DNA of 64,000 nucleotides from Rhizobium sp. WSM4643 (GCF_025152745.1 NZ_CP104040.1:4599501-4663500); one strand, 5' to 3'. Shown: positions 27,264 through 36,061, counted from the stretch's first letter. Numbers and translations: made by a program. Notes: generated by a model from the letters alone, not told the origin.

Positions 27264-27827
27264 ATGAATTCATACGTCAATACGGCCGTGGGGGCGCTGC
27301 TCGGAACGATATTCGTTCTGATGTCTGTCTCCATCGCGTCCGAAGGGATCTTCCATTCCGAAGCACCGGAAAAGGAAGGTTTCGCGATCGTTGCCGAAGA
27401 GGCACCCGCCGCTGGTGGCGAGGCTGCGCCTGCCGTTGCCGTTCCGATCGCGCAATTGCTCGCTTCTGCAGATGCCAAGGCCGGTGAAACGATCTTCAAG
27501 AAGTGTCAGGCCTGTCATGACGGCACCAAAGGGGGACCGAACAAGGTCGGTCCCAACCTCTTTGGTGTCGTAGATCGCCCGATCGCCTCGCATGAAGGCT
27601 TCGCCTATTCCGCTGCCATGAAGGATTTCTCCAAGGGCAGCAGCGAGAAGTGGACTTTCGAAAATCTAAACAAGTTCCTGACAGCACCGAAGAAGGACGT
27701 TCCCGGTACCGCAATGGGCTTCGCCGGACTGCCGAAAGATCAGGACCGCGCCAACGTCATCCTCTATCTCCACACGTTGGCCGATTCACCGGTGCCGCTG
27801 CCGGACCCAAAGACGGCGACGCAATAG
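27264..27827 (+). CDS. cycM: Membrane-anchored cytochrome c (CycM-like)
   Basis: A 187-residue class I c-type cytochrome. An uncleaved-looking N-terminal anchor ([20 protein letters not shown]) is followed by an Ala/Glu/Pro-rich linker. The cytochrome domain has the haem-attachment CQACH near residue 78 and the axial Met in [10 protein letters not shown]. This matches CycM, the membrane-bound cytochrome c that feeds the aa3-type oxidase in Bradyrhizobium and Rhizobium. The ATG at 27264 gives the proper anchor; the upstream open frame crosses the divergent kdsB. It ends at a clear terminator at 27854. Confidence 0.92.
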   Translation: MNSYVNTAVGALLGTIFVLMSVSIASEGIFHSEAPEKEGFAIVAEEAPAAGGEAAPAVAVPIAQLLASADAKAGETIFKKCQACHDGTKGGPNKVGPNLFGVVDRPIASHEGFAYSAAMKDFSKGSSEKWTFENLNKFLTAPKKDVPGTAMGFAGLPKDQDRANVILYLHTLADSPVPLPDPKTATQ

Positions 27828-27853
27828 GGCGGCAACATCATTCATGACAATCG

Positions 27854-27880
27854 AGCCCGGCCGCAAGCCGGGCTTTTTCT
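27854..27880 (+). terminator. Intrinsic terminator of the cycM-like gene
   Basis: AGCCCGGC pairs with GCCGGGCT across a 5-base loop, followed by TTTTTCTT, 27 bases after the stop. Confidence 0.93.
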
Positions 27881-27896
27881 TGGTGCAAGGACCGGT

Positions 27897-28844
27897 TCAG
27901 GCACCGAGGAAATAGGCCCAGAGCGAGACCGTGATGGCGCCGAGCGCCGTCGTCACCGTGATCGTCGAGGCGGCGAGGCTGTGACCGACGCCGAAGCGAT
28001 TGGCGATCAGCCAGGCATTGACGCCTGTCGGGACGGAGGAGGTCAGGACGATCGCTGCCCTCCATTCGGGGCTGAGACCGAGGAGGTGGCTCGCCGCCCA
28101 GACGCAGCCTGGCAGCAGCAGCAGCTTCAGGGTCGAGGTGACGCTGGCGATGCCGAGATTGCCGGAGACGCCGTATTTCTCCAGCGCCATGCCGAGCGAT
28201 ATCAGTGCCGCCGGACCGGCAATGCCGGCGATCTGCCCGACGACCGTTGCCACCGTCGTCGGCATGGTGAGGCCGGAAAGGTGCATGGCCATGCCGGCCG
28301 CAAGCCCGATCACCAGCGGGTTGCGCACGAGATTGACCGCGATCTGGCGAAGTACGAGTACCATGCTGCGATCGCTTTTGCCGGCGATCTTGCGCTCGGC
28401 ATGCTCCATCAGGACCGTGCCGGCGACCATCATCACGGGCAGATGCACGGCAAGCAGGATCGACAGCGCCACCAGCCCTTCGTCGCCGACGGTCCGCTCG
28501 ACGAGCGGCAGACCGATGAAGATATTGTTGGCGAAGGCCGAGGAAACGCCGGCCAGCACGCCGATTCGTTCGTCACGGCCGAAGAGGCGTGTGGCGGCGA
28601 TATGGCCGGCCGTCCAGGTGATGGCAACGCCGGAAAAATAGACGATCCAGAGGCGAAAAGGCGAGGCGCCATGAAAATCCGCCTCGGCGATGGTGCGAAA
28701 GAGCAGAAGCGGCACGGCGATCTTGAAGACGAATTCGCTGAGCGCTTCGCCAACATTCGAGGCCATCAATCCGCTGCGGACGATCACCCAGCCGATGAGA
28801 ATCAGGATGAAGATGGGAAGGACGTCGAGAATGATGGCTGACAT
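27897..28844 (-). CDS. AEC-family (auxin efflux carrier-type) transporter
   Basis: A 315-residue inner-membrane transporter with about ten hydrophobic segments in a 5+5 pattern, in the AEC/MleP family. Segments such as IFILILIGWVIVRSG at the N-terminus and SSVPTGVNAWLIANRFG near the C-terminus are typical of that family. Bacterial members carry malonate, malate or other organic acids; the substrate here is unknown. It stands alone, with a cytochrome terminator on one side and a RIME-type repeat plus a minus-strand terminator upstream. Confidence 0.87.
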   Translation of the reverse strand: MSAIILDVLPIFILILIGWVIVRSGLMASNVGEALSEFVFKIAVPLLLFRTIAEADFHGASPFRLWIVYFSGVAITWTAGHIAATRLFGRDERIGVLAGVSSAFANNIFIGLPLVERTVGDEGLVALSILLAVHLPVMMVAGTVLMEHAERKIAGKSDRSMVLVLRQIAVNLVRNPLVIGLAAGMAMHLSGLTMPTTVATVVGQIAGIAGPAALISLGMALEKYGVSGNLGIASVTSTLKLLLLPGCVWAASHLLGLSPEWRAAIVLTSSVPTGVNAWLIANRFGVGHSLAASTITVTTALGAITVSLWAYFLGA

Positions 28845-28879
28845 ACGGAGGCTGCTCTGCGCGGGGGAGTATTCGACGT

Positions 28880-28986
28880 CTACAGCGCCGCGTGTCTTTT
28901 GAGACGCACAAAGGACGCTGTAGCACTTTGAATTGCTGAATAATTTTATCCTTAAATCGATTCCGATTTAAGGAATTATGCAGTAG
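28880..28986. repeat. RIME-type mosaic intergenic repeat, copy 2
   Basis: Two palindromes: TACAGCG...CGCTGTA (with GTGTCTTTTGAGACGCAC inside) and TAATTTTATCCTTAAATCG...CGATTTAAGGAATTA. The second palindrome recurs at 42.7 kb and, reversed, at 57.9 kb. Confidence 0.85.
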
Positions 28987-29040
28987 CAGCAAACCGCTTG
29001 GGTTGAAAAGGCAGTCGCCGTCCAATCAGGCGCATCTGCA

Positions 29041-29070
29041 AAACAAAAAAAGCGGGCACAGCCCGCTTTT
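29041..29070 (-). terminator. Minus-strand intrinsic terminator without an assigned gene
   Basis: AAAAGCGGGC pairs with GCCCGCTTTT around a 3-base loop, with TTTTTTTGTTT following on the minus strand. The upstream minus-strand DNA (29071-29361) has only a 38-codon open stretch ending in MLTTDELAAS with no start codon after an in-frame TAG. The terminator may end a small RNA or mark a decayed small gene. Nothing else is visible in the 28845-29361 gap apart from the repeat. Confidence 0.75.
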
Positions 29071-29361
29071 CCGCTCCGGTCTTGCCGGAAACCCGGATCA
29101 CGAAGCTGCCAGTTCATCCGTGGTCAGCATCGCGCCGGTAAGATCGAGGGGATCATCCCTCGTGCGCCCGGCTGCAACTGAAAGCTGCTCATGCCGGTCT
29201 TCTTGCGAGTATTTCTAGATTTGGAAAATGACAGGGACGTGACGAATAGGCGGCACTTTTGCGAAGAAATAGATGGGCCATCCACCATTTATTCTTCCAA
29301 ACCGCGGAAATTTCGCTAAGACCAAACCCCGGCTATCACAAACTCCGGGACCCCCCATTTC

Positions 29362-30354
29362 ATGACAAGATTCGATGTTCTGACAGTCGGCAACGCAATC
29401 GTGGACATCATTGCCCGTTGCGACGACCAGTTCCTCATTGACAACCAGATCACCAAGGCGGCGATGAACCTCATCGATGCCGAACGCGCCGAACTCTTGT
29501 ATTCGCGCATGGGACCGGCGCTCGAAGCCTCCGGCGGCAGCGCCGGCAACACGGCGGCGGGCGTGGCTAACCTCGGCGGCAAGGCTGCCTATTTCGGCAA
29601 TGTTGCTCAAGATCAGCTCGGTGACATCTTCGCGCACGACATCCGCGCCCAGGGCGTTCACTACCAGACCCGGCCGAAGGGCACCTTCCCGCCGACGGCA
29701 CGTTCGATGATCTTCGTCACCGAGGATGGTGAGCGTTCGATGAACACCTATCTCGGCGCTTGCGTCGAACTCGGCCCGGAAGACGTCGAGGTCGACGTCG
29801 TGGCCGACGCCAAGGTCACTTATTTCGAAGGTTATCTCTGGGATCCGCCGCGCGCCAAGGAAGCCATCCTCGATTGTGCCCGCATCGCCCATGAAAACGG
29901 CCGCGAAGTGTCGATGACGCTGTCCGACAGCTTCTGCGTCGACCGCTATCGCGGCGAATTCCTCGATCTGATGCGCTCCGGCAAGGTCGATATCGTCTTC
30001 GCCAATCGCCAGGAAGCGCTGTCGCTCTACGAGACCGACGATTTCGAGGAGGCGCTGGACAGGATCGCCGCCGATTGCAAGATCGCTGCCGTGACGATGA
30101 GCGAGAATGGTGCCGTCATCCTGAAGGGCCGTGAGCGTTTTTACGTCGACGCGATCCGGATCAAGGAAGTTGTGGACACGACGGGTGCCGGCGATCTCTT
30201 CGCCTCCGGCTTCCTCTACGGCTACACGCAGGGACAGTCTCTCGAGGATTGCGGCAAGCTCGGTTGCCTGGCCGCCGGCATCGTCATCCAGCAGATCGGC
30301 CCACGCCCGATGACCTCGCTTTCCGAGGCTGCAAAACGGGCAGGGCTTATTTGA
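29362..30354 (+). CDS. Adenosine kinase (PfkB family)
   Basis: A 330-residue ribokinase-like kinase. The PfkB N-terminal motif is in GGSAGNTAAGVANLGGKAAYFG, and the catalytic C-terminal motif is DTTGAGDLFASGFLYG, with the general-base Asp and anion hole. The N-terminus (DVLTVGNAIVDIIARCDDQFL) and the Tyr/Gly-rich substrate-lid features match alphaproteobacterial adenosine kinases, which recycle adenosine to AMP. Ribokinase or another nucleoside substrate remains possible. The 3' end overlaps the convergent SH3 gene by 8 bases. Confidence 0.87.
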   Translation: MTRFDVLTVGNAIVDIIARCDDQFLIDNQITKAAMNLIDAERAELLYSRMGPALEASGGSAGNTAAGVANLGGKAAYFGNVAQDQLGDIFAHDIRAQGVHYQTRPKGTFPPTARSMIFVTEDGERSMNTYLGACVELGPEDVEVDVVADAKVTYFEGYLWDPPRAKEAILDCARIAHENGREVSMTLSDSFCVDRYRGEFLDLMRSGKVDIVFANRQEALSLYETDDFEEALDRIAADCKIAAVTMSENGAVILKGRERFYVDAIRIKEVVDTTGAGDLFASGFLYGYTQGQSLEDCGKLGCLAAGIVIQQIGPRPMTSLSEAAKRAGLI

Positions 30355-30886
30355 AGGCTTCGCCGGGATAGGCGCCCCAGATCTCCGACTGCGCCACCCA
30401 GCCCGAGGCGCCGTCGGTTTCGGCGCGGCACCAGTCGCCGTTGCATTCGCCGATCGTCACCATCACGCCGGGTTCCAGCTTGGCAACGATCGATGCAGAG
30501 GGGAGCGCCTCACGGCGCAGATTGACATAGACGCCTTTGCCCTTGGTCTTCATCCAGGGGGCGGCAATCGCCGCGCGCTGGCCTGATAGCAGCGACTGGT
30601 TGACCCAGCCTTCGGTGCCGTCGGCATCGCGGATGCGGCGCCAGTTGTCGTATTCCTGGATGATCTCCACCGGCAGGCCGGATTTCAAGTACATCCAAGA
30701 AACGGCGTAATCCGTTCCCGGACCGATGCGCAGGTTGACGCGCTTGGATTTCAGCGTGACGAAACGCGGCAATGGCAGTCCGCTTGGCCCCTTGGCCGCT
30801 TGCGCATGGGCGAATTCGTCGCTTCCTATGGATGCGGCCAGAGCGATGGCAAGGGCGAGGCAGGACTTCAGGACTTTGCTGCGCAT
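30347..30886 (-). CDS. Secreted SH3-domain protein
   Basis: A 179-residue exported protein with a signal peptide (MRSKVLKSCLALAIALAASIG, cleavage near AHAQA) and two bacterial SH3-type modules (KRVNLRIGPGTDYAVSWMYL..., and YVNLRREALPSASIVAKLEPG...). Bacterial SH3 domains usually bind peptidoglycan or other envelope parts, so an envelope role is likely. It is convergent with adenosine kinase, overlapping its last 8 bases. No partner enzyme is encoded nearby. Confidence 0.88.
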   Translation of the reverse strand: MRSKVLKSCLALAIALAASIGSDEFAHAQAAKGPSGLPLPRFVTLKSKRVNLRIGPGTDYAVSWMYLKSGLPVEIIQEYDNWRRIRDADGTEGWVNQSLLSGQRAAIAAPWMKTKGKGVYVNLRREALPSASIVAKLEPGVMVTIGECNGDWCRAETDGASGWVAQSEIWGAYPGEAFK

Positions 30887-31071
30887 GGAAGTTTCCGGTT
30901 GCTCGAATTCGCGGGCAGGGCAGGCCTGCTCGCGGTCCGGGCTTTGACATTCCCCGGCTGCACCGCGAGTTTTGTTTGTCTTCGCGTGCGGGTCTGGTAG
31001 AAAATGCCCGGAATGGGAAAATTATCACCCCTCTTGGTTAAAGACCTCTGAACAAGGCACCACAGGCAGCC

Positions 31072-32073
31072 ATGACAGCGAAGAAAAAACCGAAGGTCTA
31101 CATCACCCGCAAGCTGCCGGATGCCGTCGAAACCCGCATGCGCGAACTCTTCGACGCAGAGCTGAACATCGACGACGCGCCGCGTTCGGTTCCCGAGTTG
31201 ATCGCCGCGGTCAAGACCGCCGACGTGCTGGTGCCGACCGTCACCGATCGTATCGACGCGGCGCTGATCGAACAGGCGGGACCGCAGATGAAGCTGATTG
31301 CGAGCTTCTCCAATGGCACCGACCACATCGACGTCGAGGCGGCGGCGCGCAAGGGCATCACCGTCACCAACACGCCGAACGTCCTGACCGAGGACACCGC
31401 CGATATGACCATGGCGCTGATTCTCGCGGTTCCGAGACGGCTCGGCGAAGGTGCGCGCGTGCTGACCGACAAGCCGGGCGAATGGGCAGGCTGGTCTCCC
31501 ACCTGGATGCTCGGCCGGCGCATTCACGGCAAGCGCATCGGCATCGTCGGCATGGGCCGCATCGGCACGGCGGTGGCCCGCCGCGCCAAGGCCTTCGGCC
31601 TGTCGATCCACTATCACAACCGCAAGCGCGTCAATCCGGCCGTCGAGGACGAACTGGAGGCGACCTATTGGGAAAGCCTCGACCAGATGCTCGCCCGCGT
31701 CGATATCGTTTCGATCAATTGCCCGTCGACGCCGGCGACCTTCCACCTGGTCTCGGCCCGCCGTCTGGCGCTGCTGCAGCCGACAGCCTATCTCGTCAAC
31801 ACAGCGCGCGGCGACGTGGTCGACGAAGCGGCGCTGATCAAGTGCCTGAGGGAGGGCCGGATTGCCGGCGCCGGCCTCGACGTCTTCGAGAACGAGCCTG
31901 CCGTCAACCCGAGGCTCATCAAGCTCGCCAATGAGGGCAAGGTCGTGCTGCTGCCGCATATGAGTTCGGCGACGATCGAAGGCCGCATCGACATGGGCGA
32001 CAAGGTCATCATCAACATCCGCACCTTCATCGACGGTCATAGGCCGCCGAATCGCGTGCTGCCGGGGCGTTGA
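31072..32073 (+). CDS. D-isomer-specific 2-hydroxyacid dehydrogenase
   Basis: A 333-residue NAD(P)-dependent dehydrogenase close to glyoxylate/hydroxypyruvate reductases. The Rossmann motif is GIVGMGRIGTAVARRAK. The catalytic triad is visible: Arg in VNTARGDVVDEAAL, Glu in DVFENEPAV and His in LLPHMSSAT. The N-terminal KKKPKVYITRKLPDAVETRMRE gives a normal length. The Arg/Lys-rich YHNRKRVNP after the second strand suggests NADP(H) preference, which is inference. It stands alone. Confidence 0.88.
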   Translation: MTAKKKPKVYITRKLPDAVETRMRELFDAELNIDDAPRSVPELIAAVKTADVLVPTVTDRIDAALIEQAGPQMKLIASFSNGTDHIDVEAAARKGITVTNTPNVLTEDTADMTMALILAVPRRLGEGARVLTDKPGEWAGWSPTWMLGRRIHGKRIGIVGMGRIGTAVARRAKAFGLSIHYHNRKRVNPAVEDELEATYWESLDQMLARVDIVSINCPSTPATFHLVSARRLALLQPTAYLVNTARGDVVDEAALIKCLREGRIAGAGLDVFENEPAVNPRLIKLANEGKVVLLPHMSSATIEGRIDMGDKVIINIRTFIDGHRPPNRVLPGR

Positions 32074-32086
32074 AGAACGCTGTAAA

Positions 32087-32575
32087 TCAGGCGACGCAGA
32101 TCGGAGGCGCAAGGACCTTGCGCATCTCGACGAAAGTCGTCCTGGCAAAGCCGGGATGCGCCTTTTCGGCGGTTCTGGAAAATCCCCAGGCGGCAAAGAC
32201 GGCGTGATTGTCGGTGAGTTCGATGCGCGTTTCCAGCCGCAAAGCAGGAAGACCGAGCGCTGCGGCCGTTTCCTCGGCAATCGCCAGCAGCCGCCTGCCG
32301 AGGCCCTTGCCCTGCGCCTCAGGCAGAACGGCGAGCTTGCCGACATAGAGGCAATCGGCCTCCGGCCGCAGGAACAGGCAGCCGGCCAGCTTTTCGCCGT
32401 CGATGGCGACATGGCCGATCTCGGCCCTGGACTTTTCGGCCAGCGACTCCGCCGTCAGCTTGAGCGCTGAAGATGGCGGATCGATCCTGCCGTTCATCGA
32501 GGCGAAGGAGGCGACGATGAGCGCCAGCAATTCATCCCAGCGCGTGAAAGTCTGATCAAGCGGAACAACCCTCAT
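32087..32575 (-). CDS. GNAT-family N-acetyltransferase
   Basis: A 162-residue GCN5-related acetyltransferase. The acetyl-CoA loop is in VLPEAQGKGLGRRLLAIAEETA, and the C-terminal segment NHAVFAAWGFSRTAEKAHPGF is typical. The start ATG at 32575 overlaps the stop of the upstream moeB/thiF-like gene by four bases, so the two are coupled. The acceptor is unknown. Confidence 0.87.
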   Translation of the reverse strand: MRVVPLDQTFTRWDELLALIVASFASMNGRIDPPSSALKLTAESLAEKSRAEIGHVAIDGEKLAGCLFLRPEADCLYVGKLAVLPEAQGKGLGRRLLAIAEETAAALGLPALRLETRIELTDNHAVFAAWGFSRTAEKAHPGFARTTFVEMRKVLAPPICVA

Positions 32576-33396
32576 CCCGCCTGCCTCTGTGTGGTACGGC
32601 GTCGTTTGTAGCGGATGGTGTCGAAGCGGGCCGAGAGCGCGTCGTAAAGCAGCAACCGTCCGACCAGCGGTTCGCCGGTGCCGGTGACGAGCTTGATCGC
32701 CTCCATCGCCATCATTGTGCCGATGACGCCTGTGAGTGCACCGATGATGCCGGCTTCGGCGCAGGCGGGAATCAGCCCCGCCGGCGGCGGTTCCGGAAAC
32801 AGGTCGCGATATCTGGGGTTGGCGGTTCCGTCCTCAGCTGTCTCATAGGGCTTGAGAACCGTCAGCGAACCATCGAAACGCCCGACGGCGCCGCTGACGA
32901 GCGGAATGCGCGCTTCATCAGCTGCATCGGCGGCGGCATAACGCGTGTCGAAATTGTCGGAGCCGTCGATCAGCAGATCGAAGCCGGAGAGCTGACGGCG
33001 GGCGGCCTCCGGCGAAAAGCGTTCCTCGAAGCGGATCAGTCGGACATGCGGATTGAGCCTGGCGATGGCGAAGGCGGCGCTCTCGGTCTTCAATTCGCCG
33101 ATCGTGCCGGAATCATGGATCACCTGGCGCTGCAGGTTGGAGAGGGAAACCCGGTCGTCGTCAACGATACCGAGCGTGCCGACGCCGGCAGCGGCCAGAT
33201 ATTGCAGGACCGGTGCACCGAGGCCGCCGGCACCGATCACCAGCACACGGGCGGCTTTCAGTTTCTGCTGGCCGGCGCCGCCGATCTCGGGAAGCAGGAT
33301 GTGGCGGTGATAGCGCGCGATTTCTTCCGGGCTGAGCGGTTCCATGGCGCCGATGTTATCATGACCCCCGACGCCGGGAAAAGCCGCCTCCGTCAT
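32572..33396 (-). CDS. MoeB/ThiF-type adenylyltransferase (HesA family)
   Basis: A 274-residue E1-like enzyme that adenylates the C-terminus of a sulphur-carrier protein (MoaD or ThiS type). The N-terminal YHRHILLPEIGGAGQQKL, nucleotide loop VIGAGGLGAPVLQYLAAAGVG and the DGSDNFDTRY segment are typical. In E. coli MoeB a zinc site uses a CxxC before LFPEP; here that place reads NPRYRDLFPEP, so those cysteines are absent. No rhodanese domain is fused. The start overlaps the recF stop (ATGA); an internal Met 17 codons later is an alternative. Confidence 0.85.
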   Translation of the reverse strand: MTEAAFPGVGGHDNIGAMEPLSPEEIARYHRHILLPEIGGAGQQKLKAARVLVIGAGGLGAPVLQYLAAAGVGTLGIVDDDRVSLSNLQRQVIHDSGTIGELKTESAAFAIARLNPHVRLIRFEERFSPEAARRQLSGFDLLIDGSDNFDTRYAAADAADEARIPLVSGAVGRFDGSLTVLKPYETAEDGTANPRYRDLFPEPPPAGLIPACAEAGIIGALTGVIGTMMAMEAIKLVTGTGEPLVGRLLLYDALSARFDTIRYKRRRTTQRQAG

Positions 33397-34517
33397 TCGA
33401 ACACCCTTCCGTCGGAAACCGTGAAAAACTGCGCCCTGTCGCCAAGTGCTGAAAACATCGCCCGATCCGTTCCGGTCATGAAGGCCTGGCCGCCGAGCCC
33501 GTCGATAAGGTCGAATAGCGCGGCGCGGCGGCCCTCGTCGAGATGCGCCGCGATCTCGTCGAGCAGCAGGATCGGCGCATGACCGGTGAGATTGCCGACG
33601 AGCCGCGCATGCGCAAGCACCAGGCCGACAAGCAGCGCTTTCTGCTCGCCGGTGGAGCAACGCTCCGCCTCCATCGCCTTCTCGCGGTGATGCACGATGA
33701 GATCGGCCCGGTGCGGCCCCTCGAGCGTGCGCCCGGCGCCGGCATCGCGGTAGCGGCTCTCTGCCAGCATCGCCGCGTAGTCGTCTTCGAGGTCGACAGA
33801 GGGGCGCGAGAACTGACCGTCCATGAAGCCCGAGAGCTGCAGCGATGCCGAAGGGAAGGGCGAGCTCTCCCGTGTTTCCTCGATCAGCCGGGTCAGCAGG
33901 CCGAGCATCTCCTGCCGGGCGAGCGCCATGGCGATGCCGAGGCTTGCCATCTGCTCCTCGATGCCGGCAAGCCAGGAGGGATCGAAGCGGCCTTCGTCCA
34001 GCAATTTGTTGCGGCTGCGCATGGCGCGCTCGAAATCGCTGGCGCGGCGGCCATGGGCGGGATCGAGCGACAGCACCAGCCGGTCGAGAAAGCGGCGCCG
34101 GTCGGAGGAGGCGCCGGTAAACAGGCCGTCCATCGCCGGCGTCAGCCAGAGAAGGCGCAGATGGTCGGTCAGTTCGTCGGCAGTCTTTGCCGTTGTGCCA
34201 TTGATGCGCAGCCTGCGGGCGGTGGTCTCCTCGCCCGTTTCGATGCCGGTGCCGATCTCGACCTCGCCCTCCATGCCATCGAGCGCGGCGAAGATCGAAA
34301 AACCGCCGGCCGCGCCGACGCGGGTAATGTCGCCATAGGCCGCGCGACGCAAACCGCGGCCAGGCGAAAGCAGCGAGACGGCTTCCATGAGATTGGTCTT
34401 GCCGGCACCGTTGTCTCCCGTCAGCACGGCGTGCCGACCGTCAAGGGTAAGGGCCGCTGCCGCATAGTTGCGGAAGTCTGTTAGCTTCAGACGAGAAAGA
34501 GAAACCTTGTGCGGCAT
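33393..34517 (-). CDS. recF: DNA replication and repair protein RecF
   Basis: A 374-residue SMC-like ATPase that marks single-strand/double-strand DNA junctions for RecOR-mediated RecA loading. Walker A is GDNGAGKTNLMEA, the ABC-type signature region is in STGEQKALLVGLVLAHA, and Walker B is ILLLDEIAAHLDEGRRAAL. The N-terminus LTDFRNYAAAALTL is typical. In this genome it is not beside dnaA/dnaN; it is followed by the moeB-like gene with a 4-base overlap. Confidence 0.95.
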   Translation of the reverse strand: MPHKVSLSRLKLTDFRNYAAAALTLDGRHAVLTGDNGAGKTNLMEAVSLLSPGRGLRRAAYGDITRVGAAGGFSIFAALDGMEGEVEIGTGIETGEETTARRLRINGTTAKTADELTDHLRLLWLTPAMDGLFTGASSDRRRFLDRLVLSLDPAHGRRASDFERAMRSRNKLLDEGRFDPSWLAGIEEQMASLGIAMALARQEMLGLLTRLIEETRESSPFPSASLQLSGFMDGQFSRPSVDLEDDYAAMLAESRYRDAGAGRTLEGPHRADLIVHHREKAMEAERCSTGEQKALLVGLVLAHARLVGNLTGHAPILLLDEIAAHLDEGRRAALFDLIDGLGGQAFMTGTDRAMFSALGDRAQFFTVSDGRVFE

Positions 34518-34947
34518 CGAATGTCCGGAATCGTGAAGCGTGACAGCTAAGCCTTAGCGGCGTTGATGGCAAGGCTGGCAGCGTCTTGGCCGCGGATCGC
34601 GAACCTCCGATGCCGCCGCAAATCAGGGACGCGGCAGTTGAGCGATAAGGGATAAGCGCGAAGCGCGGGACATATTTTCAAGACACCTGACCGCGGTGCT
34701 GGTGTCCGACATTCTGCCGATGTAGGGGGTAGGCATCGCGCGTTCTAAATTCTACAAAAAATACAACCGGCGGGGAGGCTCCGACATCGCCAGGCCGATA
34801 CCGTCGACGGTCACCGTCAGTGCCTCGGAGATCCGGATATTCCGGCTTTGCCGCGATCCTTTGAGGCTACTGACGTAACGTGATGCCCAGAAAAAGTCGG
34901 TTGAATTTTGCAACTGCTGGGTTGAGTTATTCCGTGAAGGCGATATG
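34518..34947. other. Long intergenic region without a visible gene
   Basis: 430 bases between the recF start and the palindrome before the XRE regulator. I see no convincing open frame, RNA hairpin with T-run, or repeat module here. It must hold the outward promoters for recF and the XRE regulator. Confidence 0.4.
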
Positions 34948-34964
34948 GTAAACGAACCGTTTAC
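34948..34964. promoter_or_regulatory. Operator-like palindrome before the XRE regulator
   Basis: Perfect inverted repeat GTAAACG-AAC-CGTTTAC, 18 bases before the regulator start. The position suits autoregulation by the encoded Cro/CI-type protein. Confidence 0.6.
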
Positions 34965-34982
34965 GTATGAGAGAGTGATGAA

Positions 34983-35348
34983 GTGCCAGATCCGGTTGAT
35001 ATTATCGTCGGTCGCAACGTCAGACAGTTTCGCGCCCTTCGCCGTGTTTCACAACTCGAGCTTGGCGAAGCACTCGGACTGACTTTCCAGCAGATCCAGA
35101 AATACGAAAAGGGGACGAACCGCGTTTCCGCCAGCAAGTTGCATCAGATCGCGGTTTTTCTCAATGTCGATATCTCTGCCCTTTTCGAGGGAGCCGGCGT
35201 GTCTCCATTCGGCAGTCGTATCGAACTCAGCCCCGACGCCTATGCGCTTGCGTTGAGCTACGACAAGCTGAATTCACCGGCAGGCAAAGAAGCGGTCAAG
35301 ACCATCCTCACCCTCATGACCCGCGAAGCGGCCGAAACCGCCGCCTGA
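34983..35348 (+). CDS. XRE (Cro/CI)-family transcriptional regulator
   Basis: A 121-residue DNA-binding regulator with a central helix-turn-helix (RRVSQLELGEALGLTFQQIQKYEKGTNRVSASKLHQIAVFL). The GTNRVSASKL form is that of rhizobial PhrR/PraR-like regulators, but this protein is shorter and differs at the N-terminus, so I treat it as a paralogue. The GTG at 34983 is the only in-frame start before the domain. A perfect palindrome sits just upstream. Related rhizobial proteins affect quorum sensing and surface attachment; whether this one does is unknown. Confidence 0.87.
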   Translation: MPDPVDIIVGRNVRQFRALRRVSQLELGEALGLTFQQIQKYEKGTNRVSASKLHQIAVFLNVDISALFEGAGVSPFGSRIELSPDAYALALSYDKLNSPAGKEAVKTILTLMTREAAETAA

Positions 35349-35503
35349 TTCCACTGAGCCATCAGGTTTACCACGAAAAAGCACGACCTGGTCCGGGTCG
35401 GGACGATGTCCAGATGCTTACAGCTGTGCAGCGTTTTGGGGGCGGCGTCCATCAACACAAGGACCGGGGCAGGTCACCTGAATGAGGTCCGCTGCCGCGC
35501 GCT

Positions 35504-35704
35504 TCAGTGAATCTCGCGTTCGTGCAGCGCCGTCAGCAGATCGTCCTGCGTCTGGTGCCCGGCATGATAAAGGTCGATCGCGATGCTGGCGATCGAAAGA
35601 CCCTGCTGGCTGCGAAGCTTGATGTTGCGCTCGGCGCACCACGTGTAGATGGCGCCGGCGAGAACGTCGATGTCTTCGGACTGAGATGAAAAGGCTGGCG
35701 CCAT
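35504..35704 (-). CDS. Small protein of unknown function
   Basis: A 66-residue protein (MAPAFSSQSEDIDVLAGAIYTWCAERN at the start, TALHEREIH at the end). It looks like a genuine small rhizobial protein because codon use is like that of its neighbours and it has a mixed, folded-looking composition with one Cys, but I do not recognise a domain. I chose the ATG at 35704; an upstream ATG at 35791 lies in a repeat. The gene is convergent with the XRE regulator. Confidence 0.6.
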   Translation of the reverse strand: MAPAFSSQSEDIDVLAGAIYTWCAERNIKLRSQQGLSIASIAIDLYHAGHQTQDDLLTALHEREIH

Positions 35705-35733
35705 GGCTGATACCCTTGGTTTGTTTGTTCCCG

Positions 35734-35808
35734 CTAGCGCTAAGGACGCTCTATCACTTTGATTTGGTGCATGCCCCGAAATTGATTCCAATTCTTGGGG
35801 TTATGCAC
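35734..35808. repeat. RIME-type repeat, copy 3 (partial)
   Basis: TAAGGACGCTCTATCACTTTGAT, as in copy 1, is followed by a palindrome TGCATGCCCCGAA...TTCTTGGGGTTATGCA of the same layout as copy 2 but diverged in sequence. Confidence 0.7.
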
Positions 35809-35947
35809 TGAGCGCAGAGTCTGAATTCATTTGGAAAACTTGCAAGCGGCATCATCTGGCTGCGTTAACGCAAGTCGTCTTCCCGCCCGCCGCCGTTTCG
35901 AACCGGGACAGATTGGCCGGCGTGGACGGCGAATGTCGCAAATTGAG

Positions 35948-36052
35948 ACATGTCGCGCAAAAGTCTGCAGCCGTTTTGTGATGACGACATCCATAAAAAC
36001 AAAGACTTAAAGCGCAACGAGCGAATCTGAAAGATCGCGCCGTTCTTTAGGA
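35948..36052. repeat. RIME-type repeat, copy 4
   Basis: Begins ACATGTCGCGCAAAAG with inverted partner GACGACAT, then an AAAACAAAGACTTAAAGCGC module, then GATCTGAAAGATCGCG-like palindrome (AATCTGAAAGATCGCGC). The same module order occurs at 3.5, 39.5 and 49.5 kb. Confidence 0.8.
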
Positions 36053-36061
36053 TTCTTGGGA

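Noticed and set aside
30868..32412. 514-codon minus-strand frame opposite the 2-hydroxyacid dehydrogenase
   Set aside because: It covers a gene with complete catalytic motifs on the other strand. Its product looks like antisense translation.
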